DNA of 64,000 nucleotides from Branchiostoma floridae (GCF_000003815.2 NC_049982.1:3861424-3925423), one strand, 5' to 3'. Counted from the stretch's first letter, positions 27,601 through 34,797 are shown. Translations and numbers: made by a program. Notes: a model not told the origin generated them from the sequence alone.

Positions 27601-27609
27601 TCCCGACAT
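446..27609 (-). CDS. MADD: MADD / Rab3-GEF orthologue, N-terminal 18 coding exons (gene continues below base 1)
   Basis: MADD is a cytosolic DENN-domain guanine-nucleotide exchange factor for Rab3/Rab27 in vesicle transport and also an adaptor of TNF receptor 1. Eighteen exons were assembled by eye: 27609-27482, 26198-25704, 19409-19268, 18816-18658, 17459-17328, 16080-15967, 15225-15145, 10682-10516, 9498-9330, 8884-8818, 8174-7881, 6989-6925, 6346-6230, 5653-5404, 4747-4586, 3403-3308, 2289-2154 and 647-446. All junction phases agree and the sum is 2976 nt (992 codons). Recognition rests on blocks typical of [19 protein letters not shown] (13-27), [14 protein letters not shown] (about 53-66), [14 protein letters not shown] (310-323), [26 protein letters not shown] and [10 protein letters not shown]. 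Residues 1 to about 560 cover the u-, c- and dDENN parts; the rest is a Ser/acidic-rich linker. The death-domain region of vertebrate MADD is not in the window. Half the exons have edges amplified into introns. Gene identity is very secure; some linker exon edges are less so. Confidence 0.93.
648..1575 (-). repeat. MADD: Exon-18 acceptor-edge minisatellite (9 extra copies)
   Basis: Unit of 96-108 bp: an A/T-rich tract, acceptor TTTTTCCAG, about 60-70 nt of exon 18 ([19 protein letters not shown]) and a (TTTG/TTTA)n spacer. Acceptor positions: 743, 847, 947, 1043, 1147, 1248, 1356, 1460, 1560, with 647 the true one. The 96/104/100 spacing repeats as 96/104/101, so a block of about 300 bp was itself duplicated. 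The most distal copy is the most diverged. Confidence 0.95.
1976..2196 (-). repeat. MADD: Exon-17 donor-edge duplication
   Basis: A block at 2102-2196 (last 43 nt of exon 17, donor and following intron) recurs at 1976-2070 with about 85% identity by eye, period 126. The second copy keeps CAG|GTACAT. Confidence 0.85.
2154..2289 (-). CDS. MADD: MADD exon 17 (Pro/Ser-rich linker)
   Basis: I chose acceptor CTCCAG at 2290-2292 because it alone keeps phase 1. The exon reads [37 protein letters not shown] and ends in INS-type codons, phase 2 out. It matches vertebrate RALVDQKSSVIKHS then EPPSPQG. Donor CAG|GTACAT; the donor edge is duplicated at 1976-2070. Confidence 0.82.
2446..2619. mobile_element. 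MITE, Tc1/pogo-type termini
   Basis: About 174 bp with inverted ends: left CAGTAGAAGCCAGTTAATTG, right CAATTAAGCGGCTTCCACTG. The right flank is TA; the left flank is AA, possibly a mutated TA target. Internal subterminal repeats TTAATTGCAC. Family name is inference. Confidence 0.6.
3308..3403 (-). CDS. MADD: MADD exon 16 (linker)
   Basis: Phase 1 in and out: [31 protein letters not shown]. Acceptor TGTTAG, donor GTTGGT. The PFP end matches the segment before RALVDQKS in vertebrate MADD. Confidence 0.72.
4586..4747 (-). CDS. MADD: MADD exon 15 (linker)
   Basis: Phase 1 in and out: [39 protein letters not shown], then [12 protein letters not shown]. It resembles the GFGGIMSFASSLY region of vertebrate MADD in position and composition. 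Acceptor GGTAG, donor GTACGT. Two further acceptor-side copies lie upstream (4870-5095). Confidence 0.7.
4748..5095 (-). repeat. MADD: Exon-15 acceptor-edge repeats (2 extra copies)
   Basis: The exon 15 start, acceptor and upstream intron recur at about 4870-4945 (near identical) and 4990-5095 (diverged, carrying more of the exon). Periods about 130 and 120. Confidence 0.8.
5404..5653 (-). CDS. MADD: MADD exon 14 (acidic, Gly-rich linker)
   Basis: Phase 0 in, 1 out. Starts [20 protein letters not shown], continues through [18 protein letters not shown] and ends LPSLVEK plus one base. GC-rich with strong codon bias on the minus strand; acceptor CTCCAG, donor GTGAGA. Linker region, weakly conserved between phyla. 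Confidence 0.8.
6230..6346 (-). CDS. MADD: MADD exon 13 (Ser/Pro-rich linker)
   Basis: 39 codons, phase 0 to 0: [39 protein letters not shown]. Low complexity, so supported by phase and splice sites rather than strong similarity. Its acceptor edge is duplicated at 6535-6605. Confidence 0.72.
6535..6605 (-). repeat. MADD: Exon-13 acceptor-edge duplicate
   Basis: A copy of 6303-6372 (first 44 nt of exon 13, acceptor and upstream intron), about 230 bp farther upstream on the minus strand. It lacks the rest of the exon, so it is a dead-end exon edge. Confidence 0.8.
6925..6989 (-). CDS. MADD: MADD exon 12
   Basis: Short exon with acceptor CCACAG, donor GTAAGC, phase 1 to 0: [21 protein letters not shown]. 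It fits the EVEID segment that follows DTPNVDPLT in vertebrates. The junction gives Ser. Confidence 0.75.
7881..8174 (-). CDS. MADD: MADD exon 11 (dDENN end and acidic linker)
   Basis: Phase 1 in and out. Reads [20 protein letters not shown], a stretch ending in [35 protein letters not shown], then [17 protein letters not shown]. It keeps the SYSSL.DFV motif of MADD. The acceptor edge is repeated three times upstream. Confidence 0.93.
8175..8520 (-). repeat. MADD: Exon-11 acceptor-edge minisatellite (3 extra copies)
   Basis: Unit about 101-103 bp: (GAGA)n / CCCCCT tract, acceptor, and about 55 nt of exon 11 ([18 protein letters not shown]), at 8222-8280, 8325-8385 and 8427-8485. Confidence 0.9.
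8818..8884 (-). CDS. MADD: MADD exon 10
   Basis: 22 codons: [22 protein letters not shown], then one base. Acceptor GATGCAG, donor GTAAGT, phase 1 out. It matches vertebrate [20 protein letters not shown]. Confidence 0.9.
9330..9498 (-). CDS. MADD: MADD exon 9 (dDENN)
   Basis: Reads [40 protein letters not shown], then [16 protein letters not shown]; phase 2 in, 0 out. Acceptor CTCAG, donor GTGAGG. It corresponds to vertebrate [16 protein letters not shown]. Confidence 0.94.
9850..10515 (-). repeat. MADD: Exon-8 donor-edge minisatellite (4 extra copies)
   Basis: Unit 154-167 bp: the last 70-75 nt of exon 8 ([17 protein letters not shown]), donor CAG|GTCAGT and about 85 nt of intron. Donor-equivalent positions are 10358, 10204, 10045 and 9878; the true exon end is 10516. 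Confidence 0.92.
10516..10682 (-). CDS. MADD: MADD exon 8 (linker to dDENN)
   Basis: Reads [55 protein letters not shown] plus two bases (phase 0 in, 2 out). Acceptor TTCCAG, donor GTCAGT. Both edges are amplified: about 44 extra acceptor-side copies upstream and four donor-side copies downstream. Confidence 0.93.
10683..13545 (-). repeat. MADD: Exon-8 acceptor-edge minisatellite, about 44 extra copies
   Basis: A 2.9-kb array of 53-80-bp units: TTCCAG acceptor, the first about 29 nt of exon 8 ([10 protein letters not shown]) and a short linker. Two main linker types occur, one with GGTTACATAGATTAGCAT and one with GGTACATACATGTAGATT. An irregular stretch lies at 11340-11640. A diverged relic sits at 13610-13650. 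My copy count is by eye. Confidence 0.93.
15145..15225 (-). CDS. MADD: MADD exon 7 (cDENN end)
   Basis: 27 codons: [27 protein letters not shown], phase 0 to 0. Acceptor CCCCAG, donor GTAAAA. It matches the LPEPE..LKKHLKQ segment of vertebrate MADD. Confidence 0.9.
15303..15732. repeat. Two-copy direct repeat in MADD intron 6
   Basis: Segments 15303-15492 and 15548-15732 share a core around GGCTGTAAGAAAYACAGCCA and GAACTGGGTTATACAGACAA, period about 245. It contains no recognisable exon edge. Confidence 0.7.
15967..16080 (-). CDS. MADD: MADD exon 6 (cDENN)
   Basis: 38 codons: [20 protein letters not shown], then [18 protein letters not shown], phase 0 to 0. Acceptor GGTAG, donor GTCAGT. It matches vertebrate [17 protein letters not shown] closely. 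Confidence 0.95.
16142..16413. mobile_element. Foldback MITE, copy 1
   Basis: Long inverted ends: left AATGCTGCACTTTCTTCC, right GGAAGAAAGTTTAGCATT, with pairing over about 65 nt. Two relatives lie at 26277-26523 and 54640-54825. Confidence 0.7.
16903..17251. mobile_element. Inverted-repeat MITE with 7-bp target duplication
   Basis: About 349 bp with near-perfect inverted ends starting ACTGAATAA and continuing through GAGACTCTTTTTACACAA and the CGACGTTTTGGTGACCGTCT block. Flanked by GTACGTC on the left and GTACATC on the right, likely a 7-bp target duplication with one change. It sits just 3' of MADD exon 5. Confidence 0.75.
17328..17459 (-). CDS. MADD: MADD exon 5 (cDENN core)
   Basis: 44 codons, phase 0 to 0: [44 protein letters not shown]. 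This is the best-conserved part of the DENN domain. The last acceptor of a nine-acceptor array leads into the full exon. Confidence 0.95.
17466..18075 (-). repeat. MADD: Exon-5 acceptor-edge minisatellite (8 extra copies)
   Basis: Unit 75-78 bp: CCCTSCAG acceptor, the first 45 nt of exon 5 ([15 protein letters not shown]) and an (AAC)n-containing linker. The three nearest copies (acceptors at 17534, 17612, 17687) are open and in frame with the real exon. The last copy (about 18020-18075) is diverged. Confidence 0.94.
18300..18657 (-). repeat. MADD: Exon-4 donor-edge minisatellite (5 extra copies)
   Basis: Unit about 70-78 bp: the last 40-50 nt of exon 4 ([13 protein letters not shown]), donor and short intron. 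Donor-equivalents lie near 18582, 18519, 18450, 18372 and 18310. Most keep GGTA; exon bases vary (LEHE, LLEHEV types). Confidence 0.9.
18658..18816 (-). CDS. MADD: MADD exon 4 (cDENN start)
   Basis: 53 codons, phase 0 to 0: [20 protein letters not shown] to [23 protein letters not shown]. This is the start of the cDENN module. Donor AAG|GTACTT. The exon's 3' edge and donor recur five times in the following intron. Confidence 0.93.
19268..19409 (-). CDS. MADD: MADD exon 3 (end of uDENN)
   Basis: Reads [20 protein letters not shown], then [19 protein letters not shown] to KTRVE. It matches the vertebrate MADD segment with REIEAWIYRLL. Acceptor CAG in a pyrimidine-rich tract; donor GTATCT, phase 0. 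Its acceptor edge recurs twice upstream (about 19488-19660). Confidence 0.9.
19410..19665 (-). repeat. MADD: Exon-3 acceptor-edge repeats (2 extra copies)
   Basis: The exon 3 start, acceptor and purine-rich upstream tract recur at about 19493-19540 (short) and 19585-19665 (longer). Period about 100. Confidence 0.8.
20231..20583. mobile_element. Non-autonomous hAT-type transposon
   Basis: Ends CAGGGCTCTAGCCAGC and GCTGGCTAGAGCCCTG form perfect 16-bp inverted repeats. Flanked on both sides by the 8-bp direct repeat CAGCAGAC (20223-20230 and 20584-20591), the hAT target length. 353 bp, no transposase. Confidence 0.88.
22644..22979. mobile_element. hAT-like MITE rich in TGCAGGT motifs
   Basis: Ends CAGGGCTCGAAATAC and GTATTTCAAGCCCTG (one mismatch). 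A 5-bp direct repeat CACTC flanks it. The interior carries several copies of CCTGCAC/TGCAGGT. The terminus resembles hAT elements; the target duplication is shorter than the usual 8 bp. Confidence 0.65.
23742..23959. mobile_element. TA-flanked MITE, copy 1
   Basis: 218 bp, ends TACTGTAAATGCATTTAA and TTCTGCATTTACAGTA. Interior blocks such as GGGATTTAATTTCGCG and GCGGTGGTTTTAAGTT recur in inverted order. It abuts copy 2, sharing one TA. Confidence 0.8.
23958..24169. mobile_element. TA-flanked MITE, copy 2, abutting copy 1
   Basis: 212 bp in reverse orientation to copy 1, ending CGCATTTACAGTA. The shared TACTG junction suggests insertion of one element into the TA target of the other. Confidence 0.78.
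25704..26198 (-). CDS. MADD: MADD exon 2 (uDENN body)
   Basis: Acceptor CCCAG, then [19 protein letters not shown], through [31 protein letters not shown], a charged variable insert (about residues 126-168) and [19 protein letters not shown], to GAAKGTF. Donor GTGAGG, phase 2 at both ends. The insert matches the position of the low-complexity Ser/Gly-rich insert of vertebrate MADD. Confidence 0.92.
26277..26523. mobile_element. Foldback MITE, copy 2
   Basis: Inverted ends starting GAAGCTCATCTGTGTTGG and closing CCAACATGAGCTTCCATG; the interior matches 16142-16413. About 247 bp, inside MADD intron 1. Confidence 0.7.
27255..27307 (-). CDS. Possible alternative first exon of MADD
   Basis: A 53-nt segment between exons 1 and 2 starts with ATG in a strong context (GACCATGG), encodes [17 protein letters not shown] plus two bases, and ends at a good donor, CAG|GTAAGT. 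Its phase (2) matches exon 2, so it could give an isoform lacking the conserved N-terminal block. This is inference from splice and start signals only; it may be chance. Confidence 0.3.
27482..27609 (-). CDS. MADD: MADD exon 1 (start codon, uDENN start)
   Basis: Codes for [12 protein letters not shown] then [15 protein letters not shown] and ends with AQTPELLR plus two bases (phase 2). The ATG follows AGCAAAG. The family block starts about 13 residues after this Met, as expected for the MADD N terminus. Donor is GTACAC. Confidence 0.88.
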
Positions 27610-28465
27610 CTTTGCTTTATTCTGTTCTCACTGTAATAGCAACAAGAAACGTCTGTTGGACAAAAATTCTTATCTACTGCATCAATTGTCCCCCCCCCCC
27701 ACACACACACACACAAACACACACAAAATTAATCATCTTCTCATAGACATAGCATTGGTGCTGGGCCAAGTTGAAAGGGCCAAGTTGCAAAGGGCTGAAT
27801 GATTCTGATTCCAAAGAAAATCTAATATACATTTTGCAATAAGCTGGTTTGAGCCTTCAATTTCAAGTGCCGAGTAAATTTGTATGCCTTAAAATAGGCA
27901 GGAACATGTTGTAAAACTTGAAAAATTTGACTTGGGCATAAATCATAAAACATCAAGCCATAAATGTATTGAACTATCAGCAATATAAACCTTACAACTA
28001 CATGTTCGATTGATTTTTTTTTAGAAGATGACTGTCACAATCATTGTCCAAACATGTCTGGATAAACAGTGCATAGATTTCAGTTTTGTTAACAGATGTT
28101 CCTTTCATTTCGTGTCATACGATATCCAATGACAAAGGAATAAAGGATGCCTTTTGACTAGACTCACTGAAATTCTTCATCATGCTTCAAACATTGTAAC
28201 AAAACATAAACACCCATATGCATGGCCCACTGCAAAGTAGACCAGTTACTCTGTAATTTTCCTTCCATAACAGCAGTTATAAAATCTAATCGGTACTTTG
28301 TGTGCAATACTCATTATTTCAACAACATACATGGAGAAAGATTGAACTTTTCTAAATAAAAGTCTCTTTATTGCTTGACAGTTAAATACATTACATTGGA
28401 ACAATAACAAAGAAATCAACACAATAACACTCTTTTATTCTTATAAAAGCTAGATTGACGGAAGT
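27610..28465. other. 5' flank or intron of MADD, no gene seen
   Basis: Sequence upstream of the MADD start codon, probably a 5'-UTR intron. Holds a C/AC tract (27690-27727); nothing else recognised. Confidence 0.4.
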
Positions 28466-28575
28466 ATGCTTTCTAATAATGTATCAGCAATACTGATTGC
28501 AGCTGCAGAGTGTCCAGACTACTGCAGCACCAGAACACAGTGGACTACAACTACTATCAGCAATAATATCACTAT
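28466..28575 (+). pseudogene. Relic of YqaJ-type transposon gene tail
   Basis: GCAGAGTGTCCAGACTACTG and the following CAGTGGACTAC match the 3' end of the YqaJ-like fragment at 56875-57156 on the other strand (AECPDYC..TQWTT versus AECPDHC..IQWTT). A short decayed copy of the same element family. Confidence 0.5.
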
Positions 28576-28684
28576 ATCAGCTTTTACATATAACTTATCA
28601 TATTATAAGGATTGCTGGAAAACAAGGCGGCTTAAAAATCATGATCCGACCTTGTTTGCAAAGCAAGAATGACAGCTACATGTA

Positions 28685-28812
28685 CTCTCCAAGCAGAGGT
28701 TGGAGGAAAAAATCTAATCGTGACCTTTTCCTTTCATCCGTTTTTCATCTATAAAAAAACGGACTAAAGCAAAAGGTCACGATTTTGTCCACCACCCTCT
28801 GCTTGGAGAGTA
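28685..28812. mobile_element. Hairpin MITE with 11-bp flanking repeat
   Basis: Inverted ends CTCTCCAAGCAGAGG and CCTCTGCTTGGAGAG with a second paired block around GTGACCTTTT / AAAAGGTCAC. Flanked by AGCTACATGTA at 28674-28684 and 28813-28823, a probable target duplication of 8-11 bp. A related end lies at 62017-62050. Confidence 0.75.
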
Positions 28813-28842
28813 AGCTACATGTACAGAAAGGTACATTAACAA

Positions 28843-29054
28843 TACTGTAAATGCATTTAACTTCACGGGGATTTAATTTCGCAGTAGCGGGAAAAAAGAC
28901 TTTTCGCGGTGGTTTTATTTTCGCGGTAACACCACAGACTGCAGTCTGATACCATAATAGAAAAATGTTTGCAGTGGTTTTAAGTTCGCGGTGAAGTGGT
29001 CACCACAAAAACCGCGAACATTAATCCACCGCGAACATTTCTGCATTTACAGTA
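28843..29054. mobile_element. TA-flanked MITE, copy 3
   Basis: 212 bp, ends TACTGTAAATGCATTTAA and CTGCATTTACAGTA; same family as 23742-24169. Confidence 0.8.
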
Positions 29055-29341
29055 TGTTCAAGTTGATTTTTCTTCCTATAGCTACTTGGTGGCCCTGACC
29101 ACCCAGCCAACATGTGTTTACTTAGGTCAATACCCTGACTAAGCCTGAGGCCACATGTGCCTGCTTTCATGAAGGACATCTGTGGAGTGTAACACGTTAC
29201 ATCTTTCACATTTGCCAAAAATGATATGTTTTTACTTCAGCTTCAGCTAAGTGACTGTGTGTCTATGTTTGTGTATGTGACCGTGATAACCAGAGAATGC
29301 CTGGGTGGATTGCCTCCAAGTTGATATCTGGCATGTGGGAA

Positions 29342-29553
29342 TACTGTAAATGCATTAAAGTTCGCGGGGATTTAATTTCGCGGTTGCGGGAAAATGGACT
29401 TTTCGCGGTGGATTTAATTTCGCGGTAGCGCCATGCACTGTAATCTCTTACTGTTACGGAAAAATGGTCGCGGTGGTTTTAAATTCGCGGGGAAGCGGCC
29501 GCCGCGAAAACCGCGAACATTAATCCACCGCGAAAGTTTCTGCATTTACAGTA
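29342..29553. mobile_element. TA-flanked MITE, copy 4
   Basis: 212 bp, the best preserved copy, with TTCGCGGGGATTTAATTTCG and its inverted partner. Same length as copies 2 and 3, so likely a recent burst. Confidence 0.82.
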
Positions 29554-30069
29554 GTTCTTGATACGACCTCAACATGATTGGATTTTGGGCCCCATACTGT
29601 GACACCACCACGCCCCCTTCACACAAATCATGAAATCTTCAAGAGCTACAAAATGCGGTATACCTAGTGTAAGGAGTATGGCTATCGTAAATCTACCAGA
29701 ACACAAAAGGAATCTGCTGTAGCTGCAGTAGAAAAATCTGAAGTAGACTGAAGTAGAAAAATCTGATAAAAACTTATTTCTGCAATCATTAATCAGACAA
29801 GGACACAACCATGACACAAAATGTAAACCATAGAAATATCTTTCTGTTACACTGCAATATTGTTTGAGAAAAAACCATCAAAATACATGACAAAACATGT
29901 GACAACTAAACTGCACAACTCACACCCCTTTTTCTGCACGAGAGATTCACAGAAATGCTGGTGACATCCGCCAGAAAAACCGGTCCAGTCATTTTTTTGC
30001 GGGGGAATACACCATCACCTCTGGGTATAGAGCTTACAATTAGGAGCCAATTTATGTGATTTGTATACC

Positions 30070-30960
30070 TTAAGGGTAGGCGGCCGCGCTCTGTGCTAGA
30101 GTCGTTTTGCAGACAACGTTCTGCAACGACAAGACATCGGCAGAGCGGGTTTTTTTTATCTACTTCATTGCGTCGCAGCGTGCCGACGTCATCACGTCAC
30201 CTTGCGTCACCTTGTTCGATTCGCAGGGCGGTTTCATACATGTTTGATGATGCTGTCCTTCGTGAGTGCGCGCGCCGCGCTTCCGCACTCAGAAAACATC
30301 TCAGTCGACATTTCCTGCGCAAACCCACCCTCCCGCTAAACCAACAGCTCGCTACAATGGCCTCCTGCGTCAGACAACACCCGCTTCAATTTGTGATGCT
30401 CGAGGTTTGACAGAATGGTCGGTCGAGTGCGGGGAAAATCTGCTTGCTTTTGCACGGCTACGTTTTGTTAAATGGCCGCCATAGTCTGTGCGTTTTACAT
30501 CGTCGTACGATTATCATCACATCTAATTTCTGACCCGAAATACACACGAACAAAATGAATCCTAAGCAAGAACGGCTTGAGCCAGTCCGAGGGACTTGCC
30601 GGTTAATTGGGATGTCCAAACGTTTATGTTGATGGACAGGTCGAGCAGACGATATACACGAAGGTGACACAAGTACGCAGCGCAGCGCTGCAAATGGAAA
30701 CCCGGATGCAAATATGGTATCAAATTACCTTCTTCGGACACCTGTTAACCCACCGGCTTGAGGAGGCAGTCCGCACTTCTCATCCTTCCTTGCATAGGTA
30801 ACGTTTGTTGCAGCGGGCGGCACGAAAAAGCTCCGATTCCGTCTGGAAATAAATAATTCTAGGGATCACCCAAACCCTGACGGCGCCATCTTGTAGAGGT
30901 GTGTACTGGAACATCCGGGACCTGCCACGGAACGTGCCACCTGGAGTCACGCGCGGGGGG
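30070..30960 (-). promoter_or_regulatory. CpG-rich region, putative MADD promoter
   Basis: CpG frequency is clearly higher than in the flanks. Contains a minus-strand AAGATGGCG (30884-30892), a YY1-type core-promoter motif, and a pair of CGTCA half-sites near 30186. About 2.5-3.3 kb upstream of the MADD start codon, leaving room for a 5'-UTR exon I could not define. Inference. Confidence 0.35.
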
Positions 30961-31502
30961 TTACACCTGCTGACCGAGATATCATCTTACATGTTTTGTT
31001 TTCCTCGTAAATTTTGCCAATAAGCATATTTTATGCACTTCTAAATTTTGATTATGTGTAAGAGTCTGAATATTTACTTTACCAATAGATAAGAAGTACA
31101 AGTAGTCTATCAAAACAATACCAAAAAAATAAAAAAAATACTTCACTACTTCACTACAGAGGTGAGATAGGGTTCATGATCGGAAAAGTAACGGTCATAT
31201 TTCGAAAATATGTTCGTTAACGACTGTCTAAATGTCATAAGGCTTGATACAGTATCAAAACATATGAATAGTGCTAAATACTGTATATGAATGGTACATG
31301 CGTGCAGAGAATATCACATAATCATACTCACTTTCGCCGTTTGGTTTCACCTGTTGTTTTTTTTAGCTCTCCAAATCCAAACGCCGCATGTGTGTTTGCT
31401 CGCGTTTTAAAGCCGTGTGACAATTACAACCTGTAAGTGCGAAATGATTCATGAGCGCAAATTTGCTTACACGCAAAGTACTCAGAGAACCACACAATAA
31501 CG

Positions 31503-31510
31503 TGACGTCA
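31503..31510. promoter_or_regulatory. CRE palindrome TGACGTCA (site 1)
   Basis: Perfect TGACGTCA in a CpG-containing context (CGTGACGTCACGACG). CREB/ATF-type consensus; function not shown. Confidence 0.4.
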
Positions 31511-32397
31511 CGACGTCTAGCGGGTTACGTATGTGGCTAAATTTAGAGAAAAAGTAACTGCGTTCCAATTACAATTTAACGGCACATAATGGTTATTGAC
31601 ATTTCTATGCCTAAAGTACCACTCACGAGAACATCAACAGCTTTTTATATTGACATTTAAACACTTAAAAGCGCAAACAGGTCTACAAGAGACTATTGAA
31701 GAAGGTATGGAAAAAAATTGGTGGCGTTTGATATTTGACAACATTTGAAGGAAATAAAAACCAGAATGACATACTTCCTTGCCTTGTACACAAACCCGGT
31801 CAGCCTTCGAAATGCGTTGCCAGACACGCGCTACCTACCTGTCCTGTCTGATTTGAATGGCTGACTTGCCAGAAGCAGTGGTGTCTCTTTAAAACCAATG
31901 AAACAGTAAAGTTTTTGCTCAATTTGTTTGTTGTTATGTGAATTTACTGTCTTATTCCTGTCTAGATTTTTATGCCAGCCTGTGCCAGCTTTTGGCCCGG
32001 GCCACGACAATCTTCCCATACTACACACATACACACGCACGCGCGCACAGACAAACAGACACACACACACACCACCACCACCAACAACAACAACAAAAAC
32101 TCCTATTTATAATGGTAATATAGTGCTAGCGTATGGAAACAGTATTCTCTTCACGACCCGAATTGTCAAATACAGTGTCCAGCGCACTAATCAAAGTACC
32201 GTACGTAAGTTTCACTTTCGCATATGTCTCGGATGTATTCCCCTTTGGAACATCCCACGCACGGGCCTCTCTCGGCCATTCTTCTACTAGCTAGCACTTC
32301 CAAAATAAGCACTTGAACTTAAAAGGTCAACAGCTATTGTACCGTGCCACAGTGCGCGCCCCCGCGTCTGTGGAAGCGGATAAGCGCTTCCCGCCAT

Positions 32398-32405
32398 TGA
32401 CGTCA
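32398..32405. promoter_or_regulatory. CRE palindrome TGACGTCA (site 2)
   Basis: Perfect TGACGTCA after CCCGCCAT and GC-rich sequence, followed by GGCACATGACCG 24 bp on. The arrangement resembles site 3. Confidence 0.45.
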
Positions 32406-33716
32406 TAAACTCAGCGAGCAATCTCTGGCACATGACCGTGACTGACATGCTGATTGTGCTGAAAATAGATGCAAGCTACGTGTACATGAGTATTCGTCAC
32501 GGGAGAAGATGATATTCGATTAAAAAAATACTGCATACTGTTAAATAAAATAAAAAAATAAAAAAACAAGGAGGTTTTATCTGATAAAAGCTCCTTGGTG
32601 AAAATGGACAATGATGTACAACGTTGGTTCCTACATTACACCTTGGTTTTCACATGATCTACTGTATGCTTTTGTCCATCGGAGTGTAACACGTTTTTTG
32701 TTGTTGTTTTACATGCATGGTGGGGCCCCTTGGAAATCAAGTTTTAAATATTCTAGGGGCCACCCACCCGTTTTGAGATGAACAAATAAATAGATGAAAA
32801 ATTCAATACTGCACAAAGGCGATTCTACGTGTATCGGTTCCGAACCGAGACTCTGTACAGGACTGTGTTAGGGGACATTCCAAAGTAACAGAAATTAGGG
32901 GTGGGTACCGGACGGTGTGCCGGTACAAACCAGTTTTTCTTGTTTGGCCGGTCCGGACCTGATCCTCTGGATCTGCACTGTACCTGTGCCTGAATTTTCT
33001 GTACCGGTACTTCCCCCTAACAGGAATTGAAGTTTAAAAGCTCTACCGGAGGAATCATCACCGATTCTGCCAGATAGAAATTTCTACTACAAAACCACGA
33101 AATTCGCTTGTTTGTATGTTGGCAGTGCTAAGGCTTTCGACTGCGGCGCCAGCATAATTCTATTTGAGCTATTCCCCCGAGTCCTGCATCACATTCGGCC
33201 TCCAATGGATTGAAGCCATTCAAAACCTATCAGAGGACGCCATTTCTTTCGAAAATGCACCCCCCCCCCCCCAAAAAAAAGGCAACTTTATTTTTCCAAG
33301 ATTGCCTAGTGCTAGCCTGGGTACAAGGAAAGTAGTTCCTTCCGGTCTTTATTATACACTATGTACAGTCGCTTCTAGCTCTGACATCTGACATTCATTA
33401 TACACTATATACATGCACATTCGCTTCTCTACTATAGCAGAAGTGAACATAGGAGCGAACTACTACCCGGATGGTACCCAGGCTAAAGCTTAAGGTTGCC
33501 AACATTGTATCCTTTTCTTTCCAGGAATTAAATGCAAACTAACCCAATTATGAGAGCACCATGTTCATATCCTTTGCCTACCAACCTACTTGCGCAACCT
33601 TGGAATGTTAACATTCCAGGAAAGGAAGCCTCTTAAGATCCCGACGTCAATTCAAGGACACGGAATAAAATCAATACACAGACACTTAACGCGGCACAGG
33701 CCGTGACACGGTTGAG

Positions 33717-34756
33717 CGATCGTATGTACCATCCGCGGCATATATCTCCGTCGTACCCGTCACATAAAGGTTATTACACACATAACAGCTTGTCCGATCT
33801 CATACGTCAATTAGAGGACCCTCTAGTCTACAGTACAATGTGTCTGATAGTTTAAGGAACGGAAGATGTGTGACATACTCTCCCGATCGTATGTACCATC
33901 CGCGGCATATGTCTCCGTCGTACCCGTCACATAAAGGTTATTACACACATAACAGCTTGTCCGATCTCATTCGTCAATTAGAGGCCCCTACAGTCTCCAG
34001 TACAATGTGTCTGATAGTATAAGGAACGGAAGATGTGTGACATACTCTCCCGATCGTATGTACCATTCTCGACATATCTCTGTCGTACCCGTCACATAAA
34101 GTTTATTACACACATAACAGCTTGTCCGATCTCATACATCAATTAGAGGACCCGCCAGTCTCCAGTACAATGTGTCTGATAGTATAAGGAACGGAAGATG
34201 TGTGACATACTCTCCCGATCGTATGTACGTATGTACCATTCCCGGCATATATATATATCTCCGTCGTACCCGTCACATAGAGGTTATTACACACATAACA
34301 GCTTGTCCGATCTCATACATCAATTATAGGCCCCTGCAGTCTCCAGTACAATGTGTCTGATAGTATAAGGAACGGAAGATGTGTGACATACTCTCCCGAT
34401 CATATGTACGTATGTACCATCCCCGGCATATATATCTCCGTCGTACACGTCAAATAGAGGTTATTACACACATAACAGCTTGTCCGATCTCATACATCAA
34501 TTAGAGGACCCTCCAGTCTCCAGTACAATGTGTCTGATAGTATAAGGAACGGAAGATGTGTGACATACTCTCCCGATCGTATGTACGTATGTACCATTCC
34601 CGGCATATATATATATCTCCGTCGTACCCGTCACATAGAGGTTATTACACACATAACAGCTTGTCCGATCTCATACATCAATTAGAGGCCCCTCCAGTCT
34701 CCAGTACCATGTGTTTGATGCTGAGGACCGGAAGATGTATGTCATACTCTCCCGTC
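33717..34756. repeat. 167-bp satellite, six units
   Basis: Units start at CGATCGTATGTAC: 33717, 33884, 34051, 34216, 34397 and 34574. Spacing is 165-167 for the first three intervals, then 181 and 177 after internal GTATGTAC and (AT)n expansion. Each unit holds TTATTACACACATAACAGCT. It ends next to CRE site 3. Confidence 0.92.
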
Positions 34757-34789
34757 TCAGCCACGGTAACGAGCTGCGCCATCTCCCAT

Positions 34790-34797
34790 TGACGTCA
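34790..34797. promoter_or_regulatory. CRE palindrome TGACGTCA (site 3)
   Basis: Perfect TGACGTCA preceded by GCGCCATCTCCCAT and followed by GGCACATGACTGG, the same context as site 2. Lies at the end of the satellite. Confidence 0.45.

Larger units (their letters stand above)
30961..33716. other. Intergenic, no gene seen
   Basis: AT-rich with short CA runs (32024-32075). Two perfect CRE palindromes, 31503-31510 and 32398-32405. No credible exon. Confidence 0.45.
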
